Part shown: one piece after another, positions 6,455 through 13,027 of the stretch
How the letters are laid out: each line of letters opens with the position of its first letter
Position numbering within the stretch: position 1 is the first letter of the stretch
Assembly (NCBI GenBank): GCA_014360745.1
Contig: JACIWY010000059.1
Coordinates: 1-13,027 of the forward strand
Length of the DNA: 13,027 bases
Source of the DNA: Chloroflexota bacterium
GTDB lineage: Bacteria > Chloroflexota > Anaerolineae > UBA1429
Direction of reading: 5' to 3'
Program-made: the position numbers and the translations under genes
The notes under the pieces: generated by a model
The model's input: the letters and a program-made list of their open reading frames with translations, nothing else
Database searches by the model: none
What the model was told of the DNA's origin: nothing

Positions 6455-7725
6455 GTCAAAAGCTCCTCATACACTCGCTGCACGCCCTGTACATAAGCAT
6501 CCGTCGTGAACCGCCGCTCGACGACCTCACGGGCCGCGCGACACCAACGCTCACGTTCGCCAGGATGCTCCAGCGCATAGGCCAATGCCTCGGCCAACGC
6601 CCTCGAGTCACCGGGCGGCACCGTGCGCCCGGTCACACCATCTTTGATGATTTCGGGCACAGCGCCGGCGCTGGCGCCGATCACGGCCACGCCGGCAGCC
6701 ATGCCCTCGATGAGGACGCGGCCAAACGGTTCCGGTGCCGTCGAAGTATGGGCTAGCACATCCATAGCCGGCAACAGCCGCAACACATCGGCGCGAAAGC
6801 CGGTAAACGTCACCCGTTCCCTCAGCCCCAGCTCCTCCGCCAACGTCTGGAGCCCTTGTGCGTACCCCCGGCTGCCCGCTTCCGGCCCACCGACGATCAA
6901 ACCCCGCAGGCGAGGGAAATCGGCGCTTAGCATAGCCAACGCGCGGATAAAAACCTCCTGCCCCTTCCAGGCCACCAGCCGGCCCACACAGCCCACCACT
7001 TGATCTTGCGGCCCCAAGCCCCAGGCAGCGCGGGCCTCGGCGGACGAGGGCAAGGTGGAAAACTCGGCCAGGTCCAGGCCGTTGTAGACGATCCAACTGG
7101 GTCCTGTCCGGCCGCCCAGCCCTCGCTGATGAGCGTCCACTGCTTGCGAGATACAGATGTAGCCGCACAGATACCGCGAAATGCGCCGGTCAAAGGCCGT
7201 GCGCCAAGCCATGGCCCGCAAGTGGCAAATGGCCGGCACACGCGCCCGGCGGGCGGCCATAATGCCGGCGCGGCTCACACAGACGACATCGTTCAAATGC
7301 ATCAGGTCGGGCCGGATTGCCCGTATATGGCCGTACAGCTCGTGCGCCTCGCGGCGCAAGTCCGGCCAAGTACGCAGTAGGAATCCGACACCATGCACTA
7401 AACGCTCCCCAAAGGAAGCGCGCTTTAGCCAGCTTGCCAGCCGGCTATGGCGCAGGCCGGCCCAACGCTCTCCACGAGGCGGGTCCACTCGAGGCGCTCG
7501 CGCAAGGCCTTCCGCCTCGCTGGGCCCGCCGATCGTCATCACCGGCACGCCTAACTGTCGAAATCGGGATTCATAAGGATTGCCGGCGCGCAAGATGACC
7601 CACGGGGCATAGCGCTCTCTGTCCAGCCCTTTAACCAATTGATACAGGCTGATGATCGAGCCGCCCACCGCCGGAGCCAGATCCACATAGAGAATACGCC
7701 TTGGCCACATAATTCGCCGCAGCAT
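6451..7725 (-). CDS. GT-B glycosyltransferase, family 4
   Basis: A 424-residue family 4 glycosyltransferase with a complete set of motifs. The N-terminal domain begins RRILYVDLAPAVGGSIISLY (9-28), the usual glycine loop for the acceptor side, and includes IRPDLMHLND (137-146). The donor half has VGCVGRLVAWKGQEVFIRAL (244-263), with Lys254 as the likely phosphate-binding residue, and the intact EX7E element EPFGRVLIE (Glu332 and Glu340), then GASAGAVPEIIKDGVTG. This is a retaining nucleotide-sugar transferase expected to add one sugar to the lipid-linked repeat unit. The sugar is not predictable. Twelve bases separate its ATG (7725) from the stop of the wzz-like gene, and no clear Shine-Dalgarno is visible; an in-frame ATG at 7710 (residue 6) is an alternative. 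Its 3' end holds the ribosome binding site of the next gene. A region rich in Arg and Gly at about 75-105 is a longer inter-element loop than usual. Confidence 0.9.
   Translation of the reverse strand: MLRRIMWPRRILYVDLAPAVGGSIISLYQLVKGLDRERYAPWVILRAGNPYESRFRQLGVPVMTIGGPSEAEGLARAPRVDPPRGERWAGLRHSRLASWLKRASFGERLVHGVGFLLRTWPDLRREAHELYGHIRAIRPDLMHLNDVVCVSRAGIMAARRARVPAICHLRAMAWRTAFDRRISRYLCGYICISQAVDAHQRGLGGRTGPSWIVYNGLDLAEFSTLPSSAEARAAWGLGPQDQVVGCVGRLVAWKGQEVFIRALAMLSADFPRLRGLIVGGPEAGSRGYAQGLQTLAEELGLRERVTFTGFRADVLRLLPAMDVLAHTSTAPEPFGRVLIEGMAAGVAVIGASAGAVPEIIKDGVTGRTVPPGDSRALAEALAYALEHPGERERWCRAAREVVERRFTTDAYVQGVQRVYEELLT
6463..6468 (-). promoter_or_regulatory. Ribosome binding site GAGGAG for the GTG-started wzy-like gene
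   Basis: GAGGAG lies inside the last codons of the upstream glycosyltransferase gene, eight bases before the GTG at 6454-6452. It supports GTG as the real start although an ATG is lacking, and it implies coupling of the two genes. Confidence 0.6.
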
Positions 7726-7737
7726 TTGAGGGTGGCA

Positions 7738-9015
7738 TCAATCGACGCGCGTCTTGCTGGCTGCCCTGCTCACCAAAGCCAGAAATTCGATCAGAAAAGA
7801 GAGCACAAAACCGACCAAGACGCTGACCACCCCACCCACCACGGCGAGTTGCAACGTCTTGGAAGGCACCGGCGCATCGGGCCGCCGCGCCGGTTCGGTG
7901 ATCTGAATATAGCCCAATTCCTCGGCTTGCAACTGCTTCAGCCGCGCCTCGTTCTCCTTGTCCCACAGGAAATTGTAATTGCTGCGCGCTTGGTTCAGCG
8001 CCCGTTCCAGGGCATAGTACTCTGCATAGAGACTGAGCCGATCGCGCAACTCCTGGGTGCGCTCTTCGATCATGCGCTCGTAAATGGCCAGGCTTTGCGC
8101 ATAGCCGTCGCGCTGAGCCTCGTAACCGATGGCCGTAGCCTCGTGTTGCCGCGCCAGGTCGCGGTAAAATTTGAGCGTCGCCGGCGCAAAGGCCTCTTCT
8201 TCTTCCGCCGTGGGCGTCGGCGTCGCCTTGATTGCCGCCCCCTCTCCGGCCCCGGCCTCTTGCTCCTCCGCCGCTTTTTGTCGCATCGCCACGATGGCCT
8301 CTGCTTCGGCCTCGGCCTTAGCCTGCTCGGCGCGATAGATAGAGGCAAAGACATCGGCGCGGTCGCGCTCGATAAGCGCCCGATCCCGTTCTAGCTTCAA
8401 ATTGCGGATAAGGTCTTGCAAAGCAGCCGTCTCTTGGCCGACCAGATCCACGCGATGCTCTTGTTTGAATTTGAGCAGGGCAGCCTCCGCATCCAGCATC
8501 TCTTGGCGCGCCGATTTGAGCTCTTGGCTCACAAATTCGCGCAACACGCGGGGCGTCGTCGCACGCACTTGGCGATAATAGGTCAAGGCATTGTTCACTT
8601 GGGTCGTGGCAATGGCCTCGGCCCGGCCTGGGTCGTCCGACTCGACAGTGACTTTGATAAAATCTCCCTCGGTCGCCGTGCTGAGCCCGGCCAGCAGGTC
8701 CAGAGCACCGATCTCAAGGTTCAGATCGGCCACCGTTTTCCAGGCCACAAAACTGCTCTTGAGCGCGCGGATAAAATCGTTCTGCGCCTGCTGGATCTCG
8801 CTGGCGGTGCTGCTCGTGCGATACTGCGTGAACAGCGATACGTCGGAAGTATCGGTGGCCAACACCTGTAGGCGCACCGTGGCCCGATAGACCGGCTTGG
8901 CTGTCATCGAGACACTGAGAATGACTCCCTCGGTGACCAGCAAGAGCAGGACGATCAGCCAAAGGCGTTTGCGAATGATATTGAGATAGATCCAGAAATC
9001 GGTGGCAGCTTGCAT
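7738..9015 (-). CDS. Wzz-type polysaccharide co-polymerase (chain-length determinant), no kinase domain
   Basis: A 425-residue inner-membrane protein with the Wzz topology: a short cytoplasmic N-terminus, a membrane segment at about 17-37, a long extracytoplasmic region, and a second membrane segment at about 389-412 ending in a short basic tail. The ITEPARRPDAPVPSKT stretch (372-387) just before the second membrane segment is the typical proline-rich motif of this family. The N-terminal part (38-150) matches the Wzz alpha/beta domain, including DFIKVTVESDDPGRAEAIA (118-136). Two coiled-coil blocks follow (about 155-245 and 282-370), split by a charged Ala/Glu and Thr/Pro low-complexity stretch (232-278). 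No Walker motifs or tyrosine cluster follow the second membrane segment, so any partner BY-kinase must be encoded elsewhere. It is expected to govern chain length with the Wzy-like protein. The ATG at 9015 lies 18 bases after the upstream stop, with AAGGTCGGTG before it. Confidence 0.9.
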   Translation of the reverse strand: MQAATDFWIYLNIIRKRLWLIVLLLLVTEGVILSVSMTAKPVYRATVRLQVLATDTSDVSLFTQYRTSSTASEIQQAQNDFIRALKSSFVAWKTVADLNLEIGALDLLAGLSTATEGDFIKVTVESDDPGRAEAIATTQVNNALTYYRQVRATTPRVLREFVSQELKSARQEMLDAEAALLKFKQEHRVDLVGQETAALQDLIRNLKLERDRALIERDRADVFASIYRAEQAKAEAEAEAIVAMRQKAAEEQEAGAGEGAAIKATPTPTAEEEEAFAPATLKFYRDLARQHEATAIGYEAQRDGYAQSLAIYERMIEERTQELRDRLSLYAEYYALERALNQARSNYNFLWDKENEARLKQLQAEELGYIQITEPARRPDAPVPSKTLQLAVVGGVVSVLVGFVLSFLIEFLALVSRAASKTRVD

Positions 9016-9033
9016 GTTTACACCGACCTTGTT

Positions 9034-9459
9034 CTATTTGCCGTTCGTTGGCACGATGTAATGACCACAACGACGCACTTTGATAGCCTTGATCAGTATT
9101 CGTTCATCCCACAGGCTTTGCGCGGCGATCAGCTCAAAGCCGGTGGCCGCCAGCTCGCGCTGCAAATTTTCCATCCGCGCACCGCGGCCCTCCAAGTATG
9201 TAGCAAGCACCAACACCCCTCGCGTCACAAGCACCCGATTCAGCTCCGCCAGCAGCTCAAACTGCCGGTCATTTTCCAAACCCCCGGTCACCACAGCCTT
9301 GTCAAAGCTCTCGGCCAGGAAACGCAAGGGAAGACAACCCGTCGCGTGAGCGACGAAATCGGTCGGTTTTATCGGGAGCTGTTCCTCCGTTTCGCAAATG
9401 CCCAACACGCGATCGTTCGGCGCCGGGCATATATACTCAAGCAACATCTTGTGCCGCAT
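9034..9459 (-). CDS. Small degenerate class I methyltransferase-like protein
   Basis: Only 141 residues. The second half reads like a Rossmann methyltransferase: LPLRFLAESFDKAVVTGGLEND (43-64) followed by LLAELNRVLVTRGVLVLATYLEG (69-91) corresponds to the LPFPDESFDAVV...EINRVLKPGGRLVL pattern, and TGFELIAAQS (106-115) to the last strands. The first half is eroded: where motif I would give the D-x-G-C-G-x-G loop there is VLGICETEEQL (18-28), and the segment that normally carries the ribose-binding acidic residue is missing. SAM binding in the usual way is therefore doubtful. The start is well fixed: an in-frame TAA lies ten bases upstream at 9471-9469, and AAAGGA (9465-9470) is five bases from the ATG. 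A clean, coupled reading frame with its own ribosome binding site argues that it is expressed and not a decayed fragment. A structural or regulatory partner of the neighbouring enzymes is conceivable; the function is unknown. Confidence 0.7.
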   Translation of the reverse strand: MRHKMLLEYICPAPNDRVLGICETEEQLPIKPTDFVAHATGCLPLRFLAESFDKAVVTGGLENDRQFELLAELNRVLVTRGVLVLATYLEGRGARMENLQRELAATGFELIAAQSLWDERILIKAIKVRRCGHYIVPTNGK

Positions 9460-9489
9460 GATGATCCTTTACCTTGACCATAGATTGGC

Positions 9490-10689
9490 TTACCCCGCAC
9501 GGTCCAGCCCAGCCTCGATGAGCTCCGAAATGCGCTCCACACGATGACGCCAAGTGTTCTGCGCGGCTCGCGCCTGGCGTCGCGCGCGCGCTTGTGCGTC
9601 GTCATCAGCCAACGCGGCAGCCACCGCAGCCACAAAATCCCCCGCATTCGCCGCAATGGTCACCACATCCGCTTCGTCGCGCACCGAGGGAATATCGGTG
9701 GCCACCACAGGCAGCCCGCAGGCCAGATATTCGTACAGCTTGAGTGGGTGAATATGCTCGGTCCAACGATTGCGCCGATAGGGCAAAAGCCCCACGTCAC
9801 AGGCGGCGACAAACTCGGGCACCCGCTCCACCGGCATCTGCCCAAGCATAAACACATTGCGCATTTGATGCAGACGCTCCAAGCCACGGCGCATTTCCGG
9901 CGTCCAAGGGCGCTCCGGCCCGACGAGCAAAAGTGACGCCTTGGGATAGGCTTCGGACACCTGAGCCAACAAAGACACATCCAGCTTGTCGTTGATAGCC
10001 CCTACATAGCCGATGCGCGGCCGGGGCACGCGGATCAATTCGGGCGGCTCGACATGTGCCGTCGCCGCAGCCGCAAAGGCGTCGAAATCCACGGCGTTGG
10101 GCACCCAATAGGTATGGGGATTTATGCCCCCCTTCCGGGCCAACAAAGCCTTGGAAGTTACCAATACCAGATCGGCGCGGGCGATAAGCTCCTCCTCGCG
10201 ACGCTGGATATCGGCCAGCCGCCCTGTTTCAACGCCGCCGTCGAAATCCGCATAGCCGGTGTATTCGTCTACGATATGATAAATCAAAAAGCGCTCGCCA
10301 TAGTGTCCGGGCACATCGGCCATATCGGGCCGAAAAAGCCATAGGATGGGCTGTTCCATCCCTAACCGGCGCATCGTCCGCCGCAAGGCGGCTTTGCGCC
10401 AAGCCGCCGTCATCAGGCTCAATGGCGCACGCCCGCTCAACGGCGCATAGCGAGGAGGCCGATAGACCCATAGGCCGGGCCTCACCTGGCGCACCCGTGG
10501 CGGGGCTTGAGCCCGAAGGCCGATCCGCCCCTGCACAAGATCCGCCAACACCGAGCGCAAATAGGGGCGCGGTTCCACATAAAGGACGGTGTTTCTTTGA
10601 CAGAGCAAAGACATGATCTGGTGCCGATTGCGCCAGATGTCATCCCAAGGATCGGGCGCAAAAACGAGGATGCTTTGCCCTTCCAGCAT
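9490..10689 (-). CDS. GT-B glycosyltransferase (TuaH-like, Glyco_trans_1_4 type)
   Basis: A 399-residue GT-B glycosyltransferase of the subgroup that includes TuaH. It starts SILVFAPDPWDDIWRNRHQI (6-25), a characteristic opening of that subgroup, with YHIVDEYTGYADF (137-149) and LVLVTSKALLARK (174-186) in the N-terminal domain. The donor domain has RIGYVGAINDKLDVSLLAQV (225-244), LLLVGPE (253-259), NVFMLGQMPVERVPEFVAACDVGLLPY (278-304) and HPLKLYEYLACGLPVVATDIPS (314-335), where Glu320 sits in the conserved KLYEYLACG motif. Expected to add one sugar during repeat-unit assembly; donor unknown. The ATG at 10689 is preceded by AGGGG (10695-10699) at five bases. Upstream is the only sizeable intergenic gap of the window. 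Thirty bases separate its TAA from the next gene. The C-terminal 40 residues are rich in Ala, Arg and Asp, as in many such enzymes. Confidence 0.87.
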   Translation of the reverse strand: MLEGQSILVFAPDPWDDIWRNRHQIMSLLCQRNTVLYVEPRPYLRSVLADLVQGRIGLRAQAPPRVRQVRPGLWVYRPPRYAPLSGRAPLSLMTAAWRKAALRRTMRRLGMEQPILWLFRPDMADVPGHYGERFLIYHIVDEYTGYADFDGGVETGRLADIQRREEELIARADLVLVTSKALLARKGGINPHTYWVPNAVDFDAFAAAATAHVEPPELIRVPRPRIGYVGAINDKLDVSLLAQVSEAYPKASLLLVGPERPWTPEMRRGLERLHQMRNVFMLGQMPVERVPEFVAACDVGLLPYRRNRWTEHIHPLKLYEYLACGLPVVATDIPSVRDEADVVTIAANAGDFVAAVAAALADDDAQARARRQARAAQNTWRHRVERISELIEAGLDRAG

Positions 10690-10775
10690 CGATGCCCCTA
10701 TCGAAAAAACTACCGAGCCCTACCATACACCAAGGCGGGCCGTTCTCCCAAATCCCCCTGCCCACGCCCCGGGCG
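10690..10775 (-). promoter_or_regulatory. 86-base intergenic gap with a weak candidate internal promoter
   Basis: This is the longest gap between genes in the window. On the minus strand a TTGGGA (10746-10751) and a TATGGT (10722-10727) are separated by 18 bases, each matching four of six bases of the sigma-70 consensus. A T-run follows (six Ts at 10704-10709), then AGGGG as ribosome binding site for the downstream glycosyltransferase. A four-base-pair GCCC/GGGC pairing at 10760-10774 is too short to count as a terminator. The gap could hold a promoter that allows the second half of the cluster to be expressed separately, or it could be spacer only. Confidence 0.25.
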
Positions 10776-11444
10776 TTAGCTCGGTTTCCAACGGCGATAA
10801 CGTAGCAGAGCTCTTAGGGCGGGCAGCCCATCTCGCCATGGGGAGAGCTTTTTCTCCTCTCGCGGCTGATAGGAGATGGGCACCTCATAAATCCGATACC
10901 CTTGACGGATGATCTTGGCCGTGATTTCAGGCTCGAGATCGAAACGATTGCACTCGATATTCAACGTCTTGGCCACGTCGGCAGTCATGAGCTTGTAACA
11001 TGTCTCCATGTCCCGTAGGCGGACGCCGTATAACAGATTGGTGAGCGCCGTCAGCAGCTTATTGCCCAGAAAAAAGAGCAACTTCTGACCGCGCAGGTCG
11101 CGCACACCATAGACCACCTTGGCCTTGCCCTGCCGGAGCGGCTCCAGCAAGGCGATATAATCCTGAGGATCGTATTCCAAATCGGCATCCTGGATGATGA
11201 CGGCATCGCCCGTCGCCGCGGCAAGAGCTGTGCGGATGGCAGCTCCTTTGCCACGGTTCACCTCATGGCGGATGACACGCACATCGGGGATATCGATCTG
11301 TGACAAGATGTGCGCCGTATCATCGTTGGAACAGTCGTCGACGACGATGATCTCCTTGTCGACATCCACGGCAGCGACGCGCTCTAGGATCGTCTCCAGC
11401 CCCGCTTCTTCATTATATACAGGCATCAACACCGAAAGCTTCAT
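10776..11444 (-). CDS. Family 2 glycosyltransferase, DPM1-like (polyprenyl-phosphate type)
   Basis: A 222-residue GT-A enzyme. It begins KLSVLMPVYNEEAGLETIL (2-20), followed by EIIVVDDCSNDDT (31-43), NRGKGAAIRTAL (63-74) and the DXD-like metal site QDADLEYDP (85-93). The C-terminal part has GVRLRDMETCYKLM and the ending EEKKLSPWRDGLPALRALL, which I recognise from bacterial DPM1-like transferases. Proteins of this type often make polyprenyl-phosphate sugars, though others add sugars directly. No membrane segments follow the catalytic domain, unlike GtrB or ArnC. The frame stays open further upstream, but those extra codons lie inside the upstream gene. I chose ATG 11444, which shares ATGA with the upstream stop, has GAGGA seven bases before it, and starts exactly at the first strand of the fold. 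Donor and acceptor are unknown. Confidence 0.9.
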   Translation of the reverse strand: MKLSVLMPVYNEEAGLETILERVAAVDVDKEIIVVDDCSNDDTAHILSQIDIPDVRVIRHEVNRGKGAAIRTALAAATGDAVIIQDADLEYDPQDYIALLEPLRQGKAKVVYGVRDLRGQKLLFFLGNKLLTALTNLLYGVRLRDMETCYKLMTADVAKTLNIECNRFDLEPEITAKIIRQGYRIYEVPISYQPREEKKLSPWRDGLPALRALLRYRRWKPS

Positions 11445-12592
11445 GGGTTCATCCTCAGGCATTGTCTGTACATCGCCGCGTGTCGTTCCGCGATGAGCAG
11501 CCAATCGAGCGCCAGCGCATACTGTACACAGGCCCGTCGCATGGCTCGCTGATCGGCAAGGCGCACCTGTTGCAAGGCTATGGCCAAATCCGGACAAACT
11601 GCTGTCTCGCGCCCCTCCACCAAGAGCGGCCTACTCCCGTCAGCCGACACAGTCGCATATAGCATACCGCGTTCCTGCGCTCCTACCAATTCCGGGAAAC
11701 AGCCTATGGCCGGCGCCACGATCGGCCTGCCGAACGAAAAAGAGAGGATGGCCGCCCCCGACGTAGTCACATGCTCATAGGGCAGCACACTCACATCGCA
11801 GGCGTTCAAGTAAAGTTGCAACTCGTCATCGGGGACGAAATGCAGATGCAGGCGGATGCGCGCATCCTCGCCGGCCAAAGCCATGAGCCGGCGCGCATAG
11901 TCGGGCTCTTGAACCTCACCGGCGATGAGCAACAGGATGTCGGGGTCGTCGAGCCGACCAAAGACCCGCATCAACGTTTCCAGCCCCTTATAAGGCCGCA
12001 CTCGGCCGAGAGAAAGGTAAATATAGGCTCCTGCGGGTAGCCCCAACCTGCGTCGGGCCTCCAGAGGTGAGACCTCGTTCGCATAAGCGCCCACATAATT
12101 GCCATGGGGGATAACGAGCACGTTGCGGCGCCGCCCCCAACGGCGCGCCAGTTGCCGGGCCGTGTCCGCATCGTGTACATGCACCGCATGGGCTAGCCAC
12201 AGAATGAGCCGGGTTCCCCAGTGTACCAGATGAGGTCGCCGGCCTTCGTGCTGCTCTAGGTTATGCACCGTGTACACGATGCATACCCTCGAGAGGCGCG
12301 CCACGATCAACCCTAATACGACCGACACCCAGCGTTTCAGGCTGCGCCACAAGCCGGGGTAGAGAAAAAACAGCTCCAGCCAATGAAGATGCAAGACATG
12401 AACGTCTCTACGGTGCTGCCACATCCAGCCCAACGAGAATTGATCCACAAGGTGCGGGCGCAAGCCGAGGTGCGCCTGGCATAACCCCTTACAGAGGAGC
12501 GCGACATAGGGGTTGCGCTTGACCCGTGAGACGAGCGCCACATTGAGAAGAGTATGTACAGGGGTCGGCGAAGGAGGCGTCGAACCTTTCAA
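11441..12592 (-). CDS. GT-B glycosyltransferase, GT4-like
   Basis: A 383-residue GT-B protein. The N-terminal domain shows NVALVSRVKRNPYVALL (17-33), VHVLHLHWLELFF (64-76) and IVYTVHNLEQHEG (105-117), a combination typical of exopolysaccharide transferases that resemble the GumH/GumI-type mannosyltransferases of xanthan synthesis. The donor domain has YIYLSLGRVRPYKGLETLM (190-208, Arg199 and Lys202), ILLLIAGEV, then VSVLPYEHVTTSGAAILSFSFGRPIVAP (267-294). In place of the second Glu of EX7E there is a SGAAILSFSFG segment, a variant that occurs in this subgroup. A mannosyl or similar transfer to a lipid-linked acceptor is the likely role; the sugar is uncertain. The predicted start is a TTG sharing TTGA with the stop of the wzx-like gene, with GGGGAG upstream; a GTG at 12541 (residue 18), right at the first strand, is an alternative. 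The exact N-terminus is therefore open. Confidence 0.85.
   Translation of the reverse strand: MKGSTPPSPTPVHTLLNVALVSRVKRNPYVALLCKGLCQAHLGLRPHLVDQFSLGWMWQHRRDVHVLHLHWLELFFLYPGLWRSLKRWVSVVLGLIVARLSRVCIVYTVHNLEQHEGRRPHLVHWGTRLILWLAHAVHVHDADTARQLARRWGRRRNVLVIPHGNYVGAYANEVSPLEARRRLGLPAGAYIYLSLGRVRPYKGLETLMRVFGRLDDPDILLLIAGEVQEPDYARRLMALAGEDARIRLHLHFVPDDELQLYLNACDVSVLPYEHVTTSGAAILSFSFGRPIVAPAIGCFPELVGAQERGMLYATVSADGSRPLLVEGRETAVCPDLAIALQQVRLADQRAMRRACVQYALALDWLLIAERHAAMYRQCLRMNP
11452..11456 (-). promoter_or_regulatory. Ribosome binding site GAGGA deciding the start of the family 2 glycosyltransferase
   Basis: GAGGA sits seven bases before ATG 11444, inside the end of the upstream gene. It favours this ATG over the in-frame starts further upstream, which would add 51 residues that do not belong to the fold. 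Confidence 0.6.
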
Positions 12593-13027
12593 GCGTGCGT
12601 GCTCCCCTGGGCGATACGCTCGCGGCGGAACTCGCGCAGCAGTCCTGTAGCGACCTGCATAGCCACTTCGCGAATCTCGCGATCCAGCAAATACATAATG
12701 CCCAGATAAAGCATGACCGCCAGGCCCCCGGCCAACGGCAAAGCGGCAAAGGGGTGAATCCTATCGTCCATCCAGATGTACACGCGATGGGCGAGCAGTG
12801 CCGTGCTAGTAGAAACCAGAAGCATGGGCAGAAGGATTTGGGCATAGCGTTTCCAGGGGGCGCGGATAATACGATTGGTCAGCACCAAGCTGATGCCAAA
12901 ATCGACCACAGCCACGGCAGCCGAGAGCACAGCTACGCCGGTAACGCCGCGCCATTTGATCGCCGGGTACAATAATCCGGCCATCATCGCCAGACGCCAA
13001 GTGGCGATGTACAACAACCACTTAGGC
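12589..13027 (-). CDS. wzx: Wzx-type polysaccharide flippase, C-terminal part (cut by window edge)
   Basis: The frame is open to the window edge, so only the last 145 residues are visible; a TTG inside this frame at 13017 is not a real start. The fragment begins PKWLLYIATWRLAMMAGLLY and contains about four hydrophobic segments, with the loop IKWRGVTGVAVLSAAVAVVDF and NRIIRAPWKRYAQILLP. This matches the C-terminal bundle of MOP-superfamily polysaccharide flippases (Polysacc_synt_C), which move undecaprenyl-diphosphate-linked repeat units across the inner membrane. The tail ends in a basic helix, EFRRERIAQG. Its position ahead of several glycosyltransferases and a Wzy-like protein fits a Wzx/Wzy pathway. 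The related MurJ lipid II flippase is less likely in this context. Confidence 0.8.
   Translation of the reverse strand, partial: PKWLLYIATWRLAMMAGLLYPAIKWRGVTGVAVLSAAVAVVDFGISLVLTNRIIRAPWKRYAQILLPMLLVSTSTALLAHRVYIWMDDRIHPFAALPLAGGLAVMLYLGIMYLLDREIREVAMQVATGLLREFRRERIAQGSTHA

Noticed and set aside
6608..7168. 186-codon minus-strand frame inside the GT4 gene at 6451-7725
   Set aside because: It is an alternate frame of a gene with complete GT4 motifs; composition is Arg/Gly-rich without any fold signature.
7631..7966. Small frame beginning at TGATG (7739) after the wzz-like gene
   Set aside because: The ATG inside TGATG leads into a frame of Gly/Ser-rich sequence that ends inside the GT4 gene; the true GT4 frame starts at 7725 or 7710.
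7639..8394. 251-codon frame on the plus strand antisense to the Wzz-like gene
   Set aside because: It starts with TTG without a ribosome binding site, is rich in Arg/Leu/Gly as expected for a GC-rich shadow frame, and lies opposite a gene with clear Wzz architecture.
9010..9477. 155-codon plus-strand frame opposite the mini methyltransferase-like gene
   Set aside because: Considered because the minus-strand gene here is degenerate. The minus frame has methyltransferase-like segments and a good ribosome binding site, while the plus frame has neither.
10760..10774. GCCC/GGGC inverted repeat as a terminator
   Set aside because: Only four base pairs, with a seven-base loop and no T-run directly after it on the minus strand.
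11445..11597. 51-residue N-terminal extension of the family 2 glycosyltransferase
   Set aside because: It lies inside the upstream glycosyltransferase gene, and the fold begins exactly at ATG 11444 with a ribosome binding site.

Overview
The window is one unbroken block of polysaccharide (glycan) biosynthesis genes, all on the minus strand and read from high to low coordinates. GC content looks close to 60% by eye. Both ends cut through genes. In order of transcription it holds: the C-terminal part of a Wzx-type flippase, a GT-B glycosyltransferase, a DPM1-like family 2 glycosyltransferase, an 86-base gap, a second GT-B glycosyltransferase, a very small methyltransferase-like protein, a Wzz-type chain-length protein, a third GT-B glycosyltransferase, a Wzy/O-antigen-ligase family membrane protein, a SAM methyltransferase, a fourth GT-B glycosyltransferase, a heptose-7-phosphate kinase of the HddA type, a fused phosphoheptose isomerase/heptose-bisphosphate phosphatase (GmhA-GmhB), and the N-terminal part of another SAM methyltransferase.

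Four start/stop pairs share four bases (ATGA or GTGA), a fifth shares TTGA, one pair overlaps by 17 bases, and most remaining gaps are 1 to 30 bases. This points to a single transcription unit with translational coupling. The 86-base gap at 10690-10775 is the only place with room for an internal promoter, and it holds one weak candidate. I see no terminator, RNA gene, CRISPR array, insertion sequence or long repeat.

The logic is a Wzx/Wzy-type pathway. Glycosyltransferases build a lipid-linked repeat unit, methyltransferases probably decorate it, Wzx flips it, the Wzy-family protein polymerises or transfers it, and the Wzz-like protein sets chain length. The special part is the low-coordinate end, where the genes would convert sedoheptulose 7-phosphate through D-glycero-D-manno-heptose 7-phosphate and the 1,7-bisphosphate to the 1-phosphate. 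That is the known route to GDP-D-glycero-alpha-D-manno-heptose, used for S-layer glycans, capsules and some O-antigens. The last enzyme, the guanylyltransferase HddC, is not in the window and may lie beyond position 1.

The organism is a moderately GC-rich bacterium. No lipid A, Kdo or Wza-type outer-membrane export gene is visible, and the Wzz-like protein lacks a tyrosine-kinase domain. The overall style would fit a Chloroflexota-like or other non-proteobacterial, environmental bacterium, but this taxonomic guess is weak. I do not see a wholly new system. The most unusual points are the GmhA-GmhB fusion with altered metal-site residues, the 141-residue degenerate methyltransferase-like protein, and a charged low-complexity insert inside the Wzz coiled coil.
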